A stretch of DNA of 57,615 nt from Helicobacter muridarum (GTDB lineage Bacteria; Campylobacterota; Campylobacteria; Campylobacterales; Helicobacteraceae). The notes under the pieces are model-generated. The model ran no database searches, was not told the origin of the DNA, and was given only the letters and a program-made list of their open reading frames with translations. Shown one piece after another: positions 46,515 through 57,551 of the stretch; the stretch's first letter is position 1, and the number at the start of each line of letters is the position of its first letter. The stretch is taken from NCBI RefSeq assembly GCF_000765805.2, contig NZ_JRPD02000012.1:1-57615 (forward strand), given 5' to 3'. The position numbers and the translations under genes were made by a program.

Positions 46515-48998
46515 ATGAATATATTTGATAATACAATAATCAAGCAAGTAAACATTGATGATTCCATAAAAGAAAGTTATCTTGATTATTCCATGAGCGT
46601 TATTGTAGGCAGAGCATTGCCAAATGCCAGAGATGGATTAAAGCCTGTGCATCGTAGAATATTATATGCTATGAATGAGCTAAACCTTACACATCGTAAT
46701 CCATACAAAAAAAGTGCTAGAATAGTTGGTGATGTAATCGGTAAATATCATCCACATGGAGATACGGCAGTATACGACGCGCTAGTTCGTATGGCACAAG
46801 ATTTTTCTATGAGACTAGAACTTATTGATGGGCAAGGTAATTTTGGCTCTGTTGACGGGGATAAAGCAGCGGCTATGCGTTATACTGAAGCTAGAATGAC
46901 ACAAGCGGGCGAAGAAATGCTTCGTGATTTAGATAAGGATACAGTAGATTTTATCCCAAACTATGATGATAGCTTAAACGAGCCTAGCGTTTTGCCTACT
47001 AGAATCCCAAACTTACTTGTGAATGGTTCAAATGGCATAGCCGTTGGTATGGCTACATCAATTCCTCCGCACAGAATTGATGAAATTGCAGATGCCCTAA
47101 TTTATCGCATTGATAACCCAGAATCAAAAATTCAAGATATATTACAATTTGTAGACGGTCCAGATTTTCCAACAGGTGGCATTATCTATGGTAGACAAGG
47201 CATTATAGAAGCTTATAAGACAGGTCGCGGCAGGATTCGCATTAGGGCAAAAATACATATCGAGCAAACAAAAACAAAGGAAATAATTGTTGTAGACGAG
47301 ATTCCATATCAAGTAAATAAGGCAAGATTATTTGAGCAAATAGACTCTCTTGTAAAAGAAAAAGTAATAGATGGAATCTCTGAAGTCAGAGATGAATCTG
47401 ATAAAGATGGTATGCGTCTAGTCATAGAATTAAAAAAAGATTCAATTAGTGAAGTGGTGCTAAATCATCTATACAAGTCAAGTGCTATGGAAACCACATT
47501 TGGAATCATACTCCTAGCAATCGAAGGCAAAGAACCAAAAATATTTAATCTATTAGAACTTTTGGATATTTTTATATCACATAGAAAGACTGTTATCATT
47601 CGCCGTATTATATTCGACTTAGAAAAAGCTAGGGCCAGAGCGCATATCTTAGAGGGCTTACGCGTGGCTCTTGAATTTATAGATTCTATAATTGCTATTA
47701 TACGTAATAGTGAGAATGCCGAGATAGCAAAGAATTCCTTAATGCAAGAGTATAACTTAACAGAAATACAAAGTAAAGCCGTGCTTGATATGCGCTTGCA
47801 AAGGTTAACAGGACTAGAGCGAGATAAAATAGAAGAAGAGTATAACGGGCTTTTAAAACTCATTGAAGAACTAGACTTGATTTTAAAGAGCGAGAAAAGA
47901 TTAAACAATGTCATAAAAGAGGAGTTACAGGAAACAAAGGAAATATTCTCTAGCTCGCGAAAAACAGCAATAGAAGATAATTATGATGCTATCGATATTG
48001 AAGATTTAATACCAAATGAGCCAGTAGTTGTAACAATGACACATAGAGGCTATGTAAAAAAAATGTTACTAAAAGCCTATGAAAAGCAAAATCGTGGCGG
48101 TAAGGGCAAGATGAGTGCCAATACTCACGATGATGATTTTATACAATCTTTCTTTGTGGCAAATACACACGATACTATCATGTTCATTACAAACTATGGA
48201 CAGCTTTATTGGCTAAAGGTTTATAGAATCCCAGAAGCTAGCAGAACAGCTATTGGCAAGGCAGTAGTAAATCTAATCAACCTCCAAGATGGAGAAAAAA
48301 TAATGACAACCATTACAACAAGTGATTTCAATGCTGACAAGTCTCTAGCTTTTTTTACAAAAAATGGTGTTGTGAAAAGGACAAATCTAAGTGAATATAA
48401 AAATATTCGCAATAATGGGATAAGAGCTATTAATCTTGATAGCGATGACTCTCTAATTAGCGCAAGCATTATTGACTCTAGTGTAAAAGAGTTATTCATT
48501 GCTACAAAAGAAGGACAGTGTATTCGTTTCCCCGCAGATTCTATAAGAGAGATTGGTCGCGTTGGTAGAGGAGTGATTGGGATAAAGTTTAAGGTAAAAA
48601 ACGATAGCGTCATAGCTGCTACAACCATACAAACAGATGAAGATAAACTACTTAGCATTAGTGAGTTAGGCATTGGCAAGCAAACCATTGCAGGCAGCTA
48701 TGGAATCATCAATAGAGGCGGTAAAGGTGTCATTGCTATGAAACTAACAAGTAAAACAGGAAAGCTTGTTAGTGTCCTAAGCATAAATGATTCTAATAAG
48801 GACTTAATGGTACTAACCACATCAGGAAAGATGATTCGCATTCCTCTAGATTCTATAAGGGAAGCAGGAAGAAACACAAGTGGAGTTAAGATTATAAGTC
48901 TTGGTGAGAAAGATAAAGTGGCTTTTGCAAGTATATGCAATAAGGAAGAACTAGAGCAAGATAACGAGCGGCTAGATAGCACAGAGGATACAATATAG
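46515..48998 (+). CDS. gyrA: DNA gyrase subunit A
   Basis: The breakage-reunion subunit of gyrase, 827 residues as in H. pylori. The active-site Tyr lies in [10 protein letters not shown]. The quinolone-resistance region reads [19 protein letters not shown] with Thr84 and Asp88, equivalent to Campylobacter Thr86/Asp90, the susceptible form. The C-terminal beta-pinwheel includes the GyrA-box-like QNRGGKGK and repeated blade motifs ([25 protein letters not shown]). Not adjacent to gyrB. Confidence 0.98.
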   Translation: MNIFDNTIIKQVNIDDSIKESYLDYSMSVIVGRALPNARDGLKPVHRRILYAMNELNLTHRNPYKKSARIVGDVIGKYHPHGDTAVYDALVRMAQDFSMRLELIDGQGNFGSVDGDKAAAMRYTEARMTQAGEEMLRDLDKDTVDFIPNYDDSLNEPSVLPTRIPNLLVNGSNGIAVGMATSIPPHRIDEIADALIYRIDNPESKIQDILQFVDGPDFPTGGIIYGRQGIIEAYKTGRGRIRIRAKIHIEQTKTKEIIVVDEIPYQVNKARLFEQIDSLVKEKVIDGISEVRDESDKDGMRLVIELKKDSISEVVLNHLYKSSAMETTFGIILLAIEGKEPKIFNLLELLDIFISHRKTVIIRRIIFDLEKARARAHILEGLRVALEFIDSIIAIIRNSENAEIAKNSLMQEYNLTEIQSKAVLDMRLQRLTGLERDKIEEEYNGLLKLIEELDLILKSEKRLNNVIKEELQETKEIFSSSRKTAIEDNYDAIDIEDLIPNEPVVVTMTHRGYVKKMLLKAYEKQNRGGKGKMSANTHDDDFIQSFFVANTHDTIMFITNYGQLYWLKVYRIPEASRTAIGKAVVNLINLQDGEKIMTTITTSDFNADKSLAFFTKNGVVKRTNLSEYKNIRNNGIRAINLDSDDSLISASIIDSSVKELFIATKEGQCIRFPADSIREIGRVGRGVIGIKFKVKNDSVIAATTIQTDEDKLLSISELGIGKQTIAGSYGIINRGGKGVIAMKLTSKTGKLVSVLSINDSNKDLMVLTTSGKMIRIPLDSIREAGRNTSGVKIISLGEKDKVAFASICNKEELEQDNERLDSTEDTI

Positions 48999-49510
48999 CA
49001 TTGATAGTTTCGAAACTTAGTATGCCTTATGAGAATGTACGATAAAACACAATTTCAATGGAATTCGAACGTTTTTTAATATAAGAGTTAAATATGATAG
49101 TAGAAATTAAGAGTTATATTTTATGATATTAATGGACACTACTTATAGATAATTGGATTACTTAATATAGAGGAATCTGAGAGATGTTTTGTGTTAAATG
49201 GATTTGAGTGCTCACCCCATTGTTATTCTCGCTCTACTTTGTCATGACTTAGGGCTACAAGCTCGAAGAATATCTAACGCCTTGTCATTCTGATTTACCT
49301 TATCATACTCAATCCTTACATTATGATTCTTCTTGTCATATATTGAGCGAAGTGAAGAATCTCATAAAGAATCTAAAAATAAATATTCTCAGGAATCTAA
49401 AGAGATTATAGGCAATAAAGAGATTCTTCGGCTTTTACTACGCAAAGCCTCAGAATGACAAGGCAGCAAAGTTAATACAGATTTAAAAACATGTTTCAAG
49501 ATAACAAAAT
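48999..49510. other. Spacer with repeat element between gyrA and rdgB
   Basis: 512 bases without a gene. The right half (49279-49464) is a composite inverted-repeat element described separately. The left half is plain AT-rich sequence. Confidence 0.55.
49279..49464. repeat. Inverted-repeat element with GAAGAATCTC-type core
   Basis: Perfect 15-bp ends GCCTTGTCATTCTGA and TCAGAATGACAAGGC lie 156 bases apart. Inside are TATTGAGCGAAGTGAAGAATCTC and a facing GAGATTCTTCGGC. The unit resembles the short palindromic repeat scattered in gut Helicobacter genomes. Spacer repeats at 618-650 carry a worn version. Confidence 0.7.
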
Positions 49511-50362
49511 CTAGTCCAATATATTACAGAGTTTTTTCTTTAATTCTAATAGCGCATTATTACGATGTGAGATTTGATTCTTCTCTTCTAATGAAATGGT
49601 TGCAAATGACTCTTGTAATGATTGTAAAGCAATATCGCCATATATGTTTTTAGGAATGGCAAATGCCCTAAATTCTGTCTTACTATCTAAGTCTAACAAC
49701 TCAACATTCCCAAAAGCCCCAAAGTCATATTTAGAATAAAACATGCTATCATAGCCAAAACCATTCTTCCCACACTCCTTAATTGCTACAACACCGCTAC
49801 ATATACCATTAACTTCACCTTTCAAAATCTCTTGAAAACCTCTATTAGAATCTATCTGCACTACAATGTAGGCAATACAACATCTAAATGCTGCTGTGCT
49901 AATGAGAAAACCTGTTTGCTCTAAAGCATGCTTTAAAGCCTCTCTATTTTCTTCATCACTTGGCGACACAGAAACCAGCATTTTATTAAGCAATCTTTTA
50001 TTATGCTCATTTAAAGGAAGTAGATTATTTTTAAATAAAGTAGCATATCTAGCAGAATACACGCCCGGCATACCATCTAGCAAATCTACACATATACCGC
50101 TATCGTCAGCAATAATTAAAATCTTACTCTTAGATTCAAAATATGGTTTTTTATCATGATATAGATTATTAACAGCTTTAAGCAATGTATTTGCTTTTAT
50201 CATTGCATTTTCTTCAAAGGTGTCCCCTGTTTCTATTGGGTTAAACTCATAAACACCAATATCTTTTGGAGATATGACATTTGTTTGCAGTATATCTCTT
50301 ATTTCCTGAATCTTATACGCATTATTTGTTGCTATCATAGTTAATAAACAAGAATCTAACAT
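49511..50362 (-). CDS. rdgB: RdgB/HAM1-family non-canonical purine NTP pyrophosphatase
   Basis: Removes dITP, XTP and ITP from the nucleotide pool. Family motifs: MIATNNAYKIQEI (substrate-binding SxNxxK-type start), IADDSGICVDLLDGMPGVYSA (given in part) with catalytic Asp, YDSMF in NGFGYDSMF, and the C-terminal EEKNQISHRNNAL. About 283 residues, some 85 more than usual. The extra length is in insertions near residues 70-80, 115-140 and 200-225. ATG 50362 has AAGG six bases upstream and is preferred over TTG 50377. Confidence 0.92.
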   Translation of the reverse strand: MLDSCLLTMIATNNAYKIQEIRDILQTNVISPKDIGVYEFNPIETGDTFEENAMIKANTLLKAVNNLYHDKKPYFESKSKILIIADDSGICVDLLDGMPGVYSARYATLFKNNLLPLNEHNKRLLNKMLVSVSPSDEENREALKHALEQTGFLISTAAFRCCIAYIVVQIDSNRGFQEILKGEVNGICSGVVAIKECGKNGFGYDSMFYSKYDFGAFGNVELLDLDSKTEFRAFAIPKNIYGDIALQSLQESFATISLEEKNQISHRNNALLELKKKLCNILD

Positions 50363-50604
50363 CAATAACCTTATCAATAATCAATAAAAATATATGTGTA
50401 AATCTACTTCGCTCATAACAACTCAAATATTGTGAAGAATTTATACAAATTAACAAAGTGGAATATAGTTTATTTTTTAATAATATATCAAACTCTAATA
50501 AATAGTTATTTATTAGGTTTATATACCCGAAAACTATGTAATTATATTTATACAGCCTAATAGTTTACAGATTATTGCAAACAAGTTTTAGGATGCATTG
50601 GCTT

Positions 50605-50648
50605 TATAATATAAAAATAATGGCAAAAATCTGTTTTTTGTTTATAAT
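50605..50648 (+). promoter_or_regulatory. Predicted promoter region for tctCBA
   Basis: Two TATAAT boxes (50605-50610 and 50643-50648). The second lies 44 bases before the tctC ATG behind a T-rich run. The rest of the 329-base gap from rdgB holds no gene. Confidence 0.5.
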
Positions 50649-50691
50649 GGTATGAATTGCAAACAACAATTTCAATTAAAAAGGATACAAC

Positions 50692-51663
50692 ATGAAACTC
50701 AAACTATTCATATCATCATTATTATTGGTTGGTTCTATAGCATTAGCAAAAGCACCAAATCGTCCAGAATGCATAGCCCCAGCTAAGCCTGGCGGAGGAT
50801 TTGACCTTACTTGTAAACTTGCTACAGTAAGCTTAGCTCAAACTAAAATAATCCAAAAACCCATACGTACAACCTATATGCCAGGTGGAGTTGGCACAGT
50901 AGCTTATACAACCATGAATACATCAAAATCAAAGGATCCAAATGCTATAGTAGCTTTCTCGACTGGAACATTGTTAAACATCGCAACAGGGAAACATGGC
51001 AAATATGATGAAAATAATGTAAAGTGGCTTGCTTCTGTAGGCGTTGATTACGGTTCTATTGCTGTAAGAGAAGATTCTCCATATAAGACATTAGATGATT
51101 TACTCAAAGCCCTTAAGAAAGATCCTCAGTCTGTTAGTTTTGGTGCTGGTGGAACTATTGGTGGACAAGACTGGATGCAAACAGCCCTACTAGCAAAGTC
51201 AGCTGGAATCAGTATCTCACAGGCTAGATTTGTAGCATTTGAGGGAGGTGGTGAATCTATGACCTCTTTGCTTGGAGGACATATAGATGCTTCTATACAA
51301 GGACTTTCAGAAACTATTCCACATTTGGAAAATAATTCCATAAGAGTTTTAGCTGTATTTGCCCCAGAACGATTAAATATAGATGAGAATCTAGAAAAAA
51401 TCCCAACCGCAAAAGAGCAAGGATATGACATAATTTGGCGCACAGTTCGTGGATTCTATATGGCTCCAAATACTCCCAAAGACGCGTATGAATGGTGGCT
51501 AAACGCATTTGAAAAATTGCAAAAGACAGATGAATTTAAACAACAAAGAGAATCTAGGGGATTATTTGAATTTAATAAAAACGGTAAAGAGCTAGAAGCC
51601 TATGTAAAAGAAGAAACAAATAGGTTGAGAGAGCTAGCTAGAGAAAATAATTTAATTAAGTAA
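50692..51663 (+). CDS. tctC: Tripartite tricarboxylate transporter substrate-binding protein TctC
   Basis: The periplasmic binding protein of the TTT family (Bug-type fold). Signal peptide MKLKLFISSLLLVGSIALAKA. The binding loop PAKPGGGFDLTCKL near residue 30, GGTIGGQDWMQTAL and GGHIDASIQGLSE are conserved Bug motifs. 323 residues. It begins the tctCBA operon and likely binds citrate or a related carboxylate. Confidence 0.9.
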   Translation: MKLKLFISSLLLVGSIALAKAPNRPECIAPAKPGGGFDLTCKLATVSLAQTKIIQKPIRTTYMPGGVGTVAYTTMNTSKSKDPNAIVAFSTGTLLNIATGKHGKYDENNVKWLASVGVDYGSIAVREDSPYKTLDDLLKALKKDPQSVSFGAGGTIGGQDWMQTALLAKSAGISISQARFVAFEGGGESMTSLLGGHIDASIQGLSETIPHLENNSIRVLAVFAPERLNIDENLEKIPTAKEQGYDIIWRTVRGFYMAPNTPKDAYEWWLNAFEKLQKTDEFKQQRESRGLFEFNKNGKELEAYVKEETNRLRELARENNLIK

Positions 51664-51667
51664 AACC

Positions 51668-52237
51668 ATGCTAAGTACTAGAATTTTTTCGATATTTTTA
51701 TTTATTTTAAGTGCCTTTTTGATTTATCATGGTTTAGACATAAACCCAAAGTTTAGCTATGAGCCATTAGGTCCAAAACCATTCCCTATTTTTAGCCTGT
51801 CTCTAATCATGGTTTGCTGCGTGTTATTGCTATTCTTTGCAGAAGATACAAATGTGCAATGGGGAGACTTAGGACTATGGAAGAAGCTTATTGTATTAGT
51901 TGCATCTTTATTTATATTTGCGGAAATTTTTGAATACTTAGGATTCATTATATCTTCATTTTTACTAATGTCAGTTATGTCTTTATTATTTGGAGCCAAA
52001 CCTGTGCAAGGATTGGTTTTTGCCGCTTTATCAAGCGTGATTTTATATTACGTTTTTGATGAATTACTCCAAATTACACTGCCTTGGGGAGAAATATTTG
52101 AAACATTGGATTCCAATTCAAATGAAGTTGTCTCAAATGAAAATATAGTTAGAGAGACTGCAGGCTATGCACTAGGGTTTAATGAAAATCTCGATACAAA
52201 TAAAGCTAACCACGAAAGTATTAAGAAAGAAGGATAA
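51668..52237 (+). CDS. tctB: TTT transporter small membrane subunit TctB
   Basis: 189 residues with four predicted spans (near 5-21, 40-57, 75-105 and 112-128), the TctB topology, and the family-typical IYHGLDINP start region and PFP segment. A charged 50-residue C-terminal tail is longer than usual. Four bases after tctC; its stop abuts the tctA start. Confidence 0.85.
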   Translation: MLSTRIFSIFLFILSAFLIYHGLDINPKFSYEPLGPKPFPIFSLSLIMVCCVLLLFFAEDTNVQWGDLGLWKKLIVLVASLFIFAEIFEYLGFIISSFLLMSVMSLLFGAKPVQGLVFAALSSVILYYVFDELLQITLPWGEIFETLDSNSNEVVSNENIVRETAGYALGFNENLDTNKANHESIKKEG

Positions 52238-53728
52238 ATGGATATTTTATTACAACTAGCACAAGGATTTAGCATAGCCTTAACTCCGGAAAATATCATA
52301 ATTGCGCTTATAGGATGTATTATTGGAACAGCAGTAGGCATGTTACCAGGACTTGGTCCAATAAATGGTGTTGCCATACTCACGCCGCTAGCTTTTGCCA
52401 TGAATCTTCCTGTAGGATCAGCACTTATTTTGCTTGCTACCGTATATATGGGCTGTGAGTATGGTGGTAGGATTTCTTCTATCCTACTAGGCATTCCAGG
52501 CGATGTCTCTGCTATTATGACAACTTTAGATGGGCATCCCTTAACCAAACAAGGAAAAGCAGGAAAGGCTCTTTGCATTTCAGCTCTAAGCTCATTTGCT
52601 GGTTCATTTGTAGCAATTTGCGGAATCATACTATTTGCACCAATACTTGCTAAATGGGCTCTAAGTTTTGGACCATCTGAATATTTTGCTCTCATTATAT
52701 TTGCAATTGCCACTTTGGGATCTATGATGGCTCAAAAACCCATTCGTTCATTCCTGGCAGCATTAATTGGACTTTTTTTAACTACAATAGGAGTTGATGG
52801 AAATACAGGCGAATATAGATTCACATTTGGCAATCATCATTTATATGATGGCATCTCATTTATAATTTTAGTCATAGGACTTTTTTCTATTAGTGAAATC
52901 TTATTGATCCTTGAGAACACACATACTAGTAAGGTTATGATTCAGAAAACAGGTAAAATTCTAGTAAGCTTAAAGGAACTAGTATCTTGTTTTTACACTA
53001 TCATCAGATCTTCTTTTCTAGGTTTTTTTGTAGGAGTTTTACCTGGAGCTGGAGCAACTATTGCAAGTGCTATTGCCTATATGAGCGAAAAAAAATGGGC
53101 TGGAGAAAAAGGTAATTTTGGTAATGGTGATTTAAAAGGGGTAGCCGCTCCAGAAGCTGCAAATAATGCTTCTGCCTGTGGTTCTTTTATCCCTATGTTA
53201 ACACTTGGTTTACCGGGCTCTGGAACTACAGCTATAATGATGGGTGCTTTAGCACTATATAACATTAACCCAGGACCAGCAATGTTTGATCAACAAGCTG
53301 ATATAGTTTGGGGGCTGGTTGCAGCATTACTTGTTGCAAATATCTTTTTGTTAATACTAAATATCCCTCTAATTGGTATGTTTATCAAAGTATTAAGCAT
53401 ACCAATGTGGTCTCTAGCACCTATTATTGCTATAGTTTCAGCCATAGGAATCTATTCTGTAAATGCAACAAATTGGGATTTAATTATGATATTTTTTATT
53501 GGAATTGTAGGATTTGTATTACGCAAGCTTGAGCTACCTATGGCTCCTTTAGTTCTTGGATTCGTATTAGGAGAACATTTAGAAGTAAACCTTCGCAGAG
53601 CACTAAGTATCAGCGGGGGGGATTTCTCTATACTATATCAAGGCTACATTGCTCCAATATTGCTTATATCTGCTTTTTTAGTAATGTTCTTACCACCAAT
53701 TGTAAAGATATTTCTCAAGAAAAAATAA
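52238..53728 (+). CDS. tctA: TTT transporter large membrane subunit TctA
   Basis: 496 residues, about 11-12 spans. Signatures: GMLPGLGPINGVAILTPLAF (residues 36-55) and its second-half mirror VLPGAGATIASAIAYMSEK, plus YMGCEYGGRISSILLGIPGD. It forms the channel with TctB, driven by the sodium or proton gradient. A G7 run (53615-53621) lies near its 3' end. Confidence 0.95.
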   Translation: MDILLQLAQGFSIALTPENIIIALIGCIIGTAVGMLPGLGPINGVAILTPLAFAMNLPVGSALILLATVYMGCEYGGRISSILLGIPGDVSAIMTTLDGHPLTKQGKAGKALCISALSSFAGSFVAICGIILFAPILAKWALSFGPSEYFALIIFAIATLGSMMAQKPIRSFLAALIGLFLTTIGVDGNTGEYRFTFGNHHLYDGISFIILVIGLFSISEILLILENTHTSKVMIQKTGKILVSLKELVSCFYTIIRSSFLGFFVGVLPGAGATIASAIAYMSEKKWAGEKGNFGNGDLKGVAAPEAANNASACGSFIPMLTLGLPGSGTTAIMMGALALYNINPGPAMFDQQADIVWGLVAALLVANIFLLILNIPLIGMFIKVLSIPMWSLAPIIAIVSAIGIYSVNATNWDLIMIFFIGIVGFVLRKLELPMAPLVLGFVLGEHLEVNLRRALSISGGDFSILYQGYIAPILLISAFLVMFLPPIVKIFLKKK

Positions 53729-53924
53729 CATGTAATTACTCTTAATACTTATAAGTCCAAAATCTTGAGGTTGGATATAAGCAAAAACAAATCTTACATT
53801 TATAGGTTATGTTAGAAGAGTTAGATAAAAAGCATAAAAATGAAAATGACATCAAACTAAATTTGCTTAAGTCATATATCAATAAAAATATCCCATAAGG
53901 CTATAGTAACAAAATAAATAGTAA

Positions 53925-54503
53925 TTACTTAATATTCGCTTTGAATATAATATCTACATTTGGCCAAGATATACCAGCATGCCCTGCTGCTGCATCACTT
54001 AATGCTTTAAGAGCTTTGGAGGCATTGCTAAAATTATGTAAGTCAAGCCTACCTTTTGCTGTTAGTTTATTATCACTAATTTCATACTCAAGTGGAATAA
54101 TAGTAGATTCTTTACCTATCGAAACGCGAGCACTAATAACGCCTCTATTATCACCCTCTATAACCTTAACAAATGTTACTTGAATATTATTCTTACCAAG
54201 CAACGTAGGGAAGAAAACCTTATTCATGTTATTTGTAGCTGCTTCAATATCTGGAATCTCGCTACTTGTAGGAACTATAACGGCACTAGCACCCTGCAAT
54301 GTGCCCATAAAAGTTTTAGCATCTTTGCCAAATGTATATTTAATATTTTTAAAAGTTCCAGCTAAATCAACCATATCAGGAGTTTTATATCCTATAAACC
54401 ATACCTCTACGCTAGATTTGTCGATAGTTGCAGCATGTAAAAATGCACTTGCTGTTGCACTTAATAAGCTACCTACAACAATTTTACTAATAATATTTTT
54501 CAT
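53925..54503 (-). CDS. YceI-family periplasmic protein
   Basis: 192 residues with a signal peptide (MKNIISKIVVGSLLSATASA then FLHAA). The mature part is a lipocalin-like beta barrel of the YceI family: IDKSSVEVWFIGYKT at the start, a hydrophobic core, then GRLDLHNFSNASKALKALSD and a WPNVDIIFKA end. H. pylori has a related secreted protein (HP1286). Members bind isoprenoid or amide lipids; the ligand here is unknown. It stands alone. Confidence 0.85.
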   Translation of the reverse strand: MKNIISKIVVGSLLSATASAFLHAATIDKSSVEVWFIGYKTPDMVDLAGTFKNIKYTFGKDAKTFMGTLQGASAVIVPTSSEIPDIEAATNNMNKVFFPTLLGKNNIQVTFVKVIEGDNRGVISARVSIGKESTIIPLEYEISDNKLTAKGRLDLHNFSNASKALKALSDAAAGHAGISWPNVDIIFKANIK

Positions 54504-54618
54504 AACTAATCCTCAATTAATAATAAGATAATCTTAGTATTATAATGACCAATAATAAATAATAAAACATTATTTTAGTTAATATTTTAAAATCATAAAA
54601 GTATGGAGATGATAAATA

Positions 54619-55953
54619 TTGAAAAAGATTTTAATTGCAGGTGGAAAATTCACAGATATTCCCACAATAAAAGCAGCAAAAAGACTTGGATTTTTTGTTA
54701 TCACAAGTGGAAACAACAAGGACGATTTGGGACATTCTTACGCAGATAAAACAATCTTGTGTGATTATTCAGATAAAGAAGCAATGCTAGATATTGCAAA
54801 AAAGGAGAAAATTTGTGCCCTATTCTCTGCATGCGATGACTTTTCAGCTCTTACTTGCAGCTTTATATCAGAACATTTGAATATAGGTAACTTTGATAGC
54901 TTTGAAACTACAAAAACAATACATCATAAGGATTTATGGCGAGAATTCTTACAAAAAAATAATTTAGTAACACCAAAAGCAAAAGGATTTAGTAATATAG
55001 AATCTGCTCTACATGAAATTCCTCGTATATTTAAAGATAGCAAAGTTATTATCAAACCAGTTGACTTTGCAACAGGTAAAGGAATAAGTCAGATACAAAT
55101 ATCCAAAAACACAGATATAACACCAAATATAAAACAAGCCATGAATGCCTCAAGAAGTGGGCACATAGTAGTTGAAGAATTTCTAGAAGGAAGCAATCAT
55201 GGATTTAGTACGTTAATAAAGGATCAAAAGGTCATATTTTACTTTTATGACAATGAATTGCATGATTATAATCCATTTGCTGTTTCGGGAACAACAACAA
55301 GCAATATATTTTCAAGCGAGATTATTCAAAACATAGTTCACCAAATTGAGAAAATTGCCAGAACTCTGCATCTAAAAGATGGAATATTTCATACTCAAAT
55401 CATTCTTACAAATACAGCACAAGGAAAAAAGCCGTTTATCATAGAGGTATGCAGACGTGCTGGTGGAGACTTATATTCTGAGTTCATTGCAAAATCTTGC
55501 GGTATAGACTATATGCGTTTAGCAATTAGCTTGCACAATAATTTACAAATACATGCAATATATGCTAATGAACAAACAAAAATATTAGAATCCATTCCTC
55601 AATATGATTCTAATATCAAATTTATAATCAACAATAATTATAATATTAATAAACAAATGATGAAAAATTATATAAATACAGCAGATTGTGAAATAAATTT
55701 CCCCATATTAAACCTAAAGCCGACTATGCGCATATGCCTTATGACACATAAACAAGGAATCTACAATGGTATAAGACACTCATCTCTTGTAAAATCTCTA
55801 ATAACAGATCAAGTAATTTGGGCTAAAAGAGGTGAAAAGATAGATGATAATACAAGATATAAAGCAGGAATTGTATTCCTAAAGTGTCAAGATTATACTC
55901 AAATTCAAGAGGTATTGTATGACTTGCGCGATAGCATACAAATTTATGAATAA
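54619..55953 (+). CDS. ATP-grasp ligase of unknown substrate
   Basis: 444 residues in the carbamoyl-phosphate-synthase/PurK-like ATP-grasp layout. An N-terminal Rossmann-type domain starts MKKILIAGGKFTDIPTIKAA, followed by CALFSACDDFSAL. The ATP-binding part has VIIKPVDFATGKGIS (near residue 143), VVEEFLEGSN, and metal ligands in KPFIIEVCRRAGGD. A C-terminal domain of about 110 residues (NFPILNLKPTMRICLM to the end) has no clear match. Such enzymes join a carboxylate to an amine. It starts at TTG 54619 with GGAG upstream; no ATG fits. An MFS transporter gene, now broken, follows, as in peptide or antibiotic export pairs. The substrate is unknown. Confidence 0.82.
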   Translation: MKKILIAGGKFTDIPTIKAAKRLGFFVITSGNNKDDLGHSYADKTILCDYSDKEAMLDIAKKEKICALFSACDDFSALTCSFISEHLNIGNFDSFETTKTIHHKDLWREFLQKNNLVTPKAKGFSNIESALHEIPRIFKDSKVIIKPVDFATGKGISQIQISKNTDITPNIKQAMNASRSGHIVVEEFLEGSNHGFSTLIKDQKVIFYFYDNELHDYNPFAVSGTTTSNIFSSEIIQNIVHQIEKIARTLHLKDGIFHTQIILTNTAQGKKPFIIEVCRRAGGDLYSEFIAKSCGIDYMRLAISLHNNLQIHAIYANEQTKILESIPQYDSNIKFIINNNYNINKQMMKNYINTADCEINFPILNLKPTMRICLMTHKQGIYNGIRHSSLVKSLITDQVIWAKRGEKIDDNTRYKAGIVFLKCQDYTQIQEVLYDLRDSIQIYE

Positions 55954-56224
55954 TAATTATTGATTATTTTGATATTTAACCATAAAGCCTATGCGAAAAA
56001 TGAAAAAACGATAAATTAATAAATTCACACTGTGTTCTAGCAAAAAAAAATAAGCATATGAAACTAGAAATATAATAATACCTAATTTACCAAATTATCC
56101 TACGAAGCAATAATTAAATATCAACCTACTTAAATAACTCACATCAGCAAAATAAACTAAAATAAAAAATGAAATAAAGCTACAACAAATAATAGTCAAT
56201 AGAGCACAAAATAAATTAGAACTT
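55954..56224. other. AT-rich spacer before the MFS pseudogene
   Basis: About 270 bases with no frame. It probably includes the lost 5' end of the MFS gene, but no residue-level match can be read. Confidence 0.35.
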
Positions 56225-57312
56225 ACTTAAAATCTTTTATATTAGATTCTAGAATTTTACAAGTATCTCAAGAATTCCAAACTTCTATGCAACATGCTTC
56301 TAGTACTATCTCTGTTGAGCTTTTGCCTATGGCATTTGCTCCGCTTTTCTACGGATATTTACTAGAGAACCACAAACAAAAAGTGATTTTAGGAATCACA
56401 TTATTGATTGCTGGAATTTTTCAGATTCTGCTTATCTATTGTGATGATTTGAAGTTATTCCTATGCTTACGCTTTATACAATCGTTATTCTTTCCAGCTA
56501 TTCTACGCACTTTGCTAACAATTCTAACTCGCTTGCAAAGCAGAAAATTACATTCAATATTAGCATCTATATAGCATCAACAATAGCAGGTGGCTTGATT
56601 GGTAGAATAGGAGGAGCATATTTGACACAGATTTTTTCATGGCAAATATCATTTATTATATTAGGAATCTCTTTGATTTTAGGAGCATTGATTGTATTTA
56701 CATGTATCAATTCAATTCCTAGCCGTATATCTAAAATCAACTTATCTGAAATGATTTCATTCCTTAGTAATAAAACATCACTAATAATTTTGGATAGCGT
56801 ATTTGTTGTATTTTTTTGGATTTCAAGCTGTATTAAATATGTTACCACTTCAAACTAAAAATACATTCCAAAATATAAATCAATATGAAATTGGCAGGCT
56901 ATATATGGGTTATAGCATTGGTATTATAGCTTCCCTTATGGCTGGCAAAATTACTACACTATGTGGAAATAAACAAAAAAACTATACTATTTGGAATTAA
57001 TCTATATGTACTTGGATTATGTATTTTCTAATAAACTCCATAGCTTGGATTTATATCGGCATGTTTATTGTGTGCTTTGGTGCATTTCTTACGCATTCTA
57101 TATTAAACAATTTAAATAATTCATTAAACCAACAATATAAAGGTGTTTTAAGCGGCTTATACTTAAGCTTTTACTATACATGGGGTACTTTTGAATCATA
57201 TTTACCATCATTTATTTTTGAGATATTTGGCTGGGAGATTTTGATAATACTCATAACAATACTATCAAGTTTCACTTCCATTGTTTTATATTTATATACA
57301 AGAAAAGATTAA
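56225..57312 (+). pseudogene. Frameshifted and 5'-truncated MFS transporter
   Basis: Four overlapping or adjacent frames read in order give one MFS protein. LDSRILQVSQEFQTSMQHAS and ELLPMAFAPLFYGYLLE fill frame one. Frame two (from about 56463) has STIAGGLIGRIGGAYLTQIF, the span 4-5 region. Frame three (from about 56803) has MGYSIGIIASLMAGKITTL. Frame four (57019-57312) has VLSGLYLSFYYTWGTFESYL, a late-helix motif. At least three frameshifts separate them, and the first span is missing. The order and motifs resemble YnfM/Bcr-type exporters. Adjacent to the ATP-grasp gene, so it may once have exported that enzyme's product. Sequencing error could explain one break, not all. Confidence 0.8.
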
Positions 57313-57551
57313 CACAACTATGCGCTCAAACATAAAAATAGATTCCAAAAACCTTAGATAGTAGCATAATTAATATCTATAATGATAAAAATTAAGCATT
57401 TCCATAAGATATACACATATATGTCTATCTTACATAATAGTAATATATAAACAGAATTTTCATCAACTAAAGTGCAATAAGAATAAAAATGGTATAGTTA
57501 GTATCTGATGAATACTTAAAAATCTTATTAAGATATGAGATAAAAGATTTA

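Noticed and set aside
53615-53621. G7 run inside tctA as a phase-variation tract
   Set aside because: Seven G is short for a contingency locus, the frame is intact on both sides, and it encodes a plausible Gly-Gly in the family's C-terminal part.
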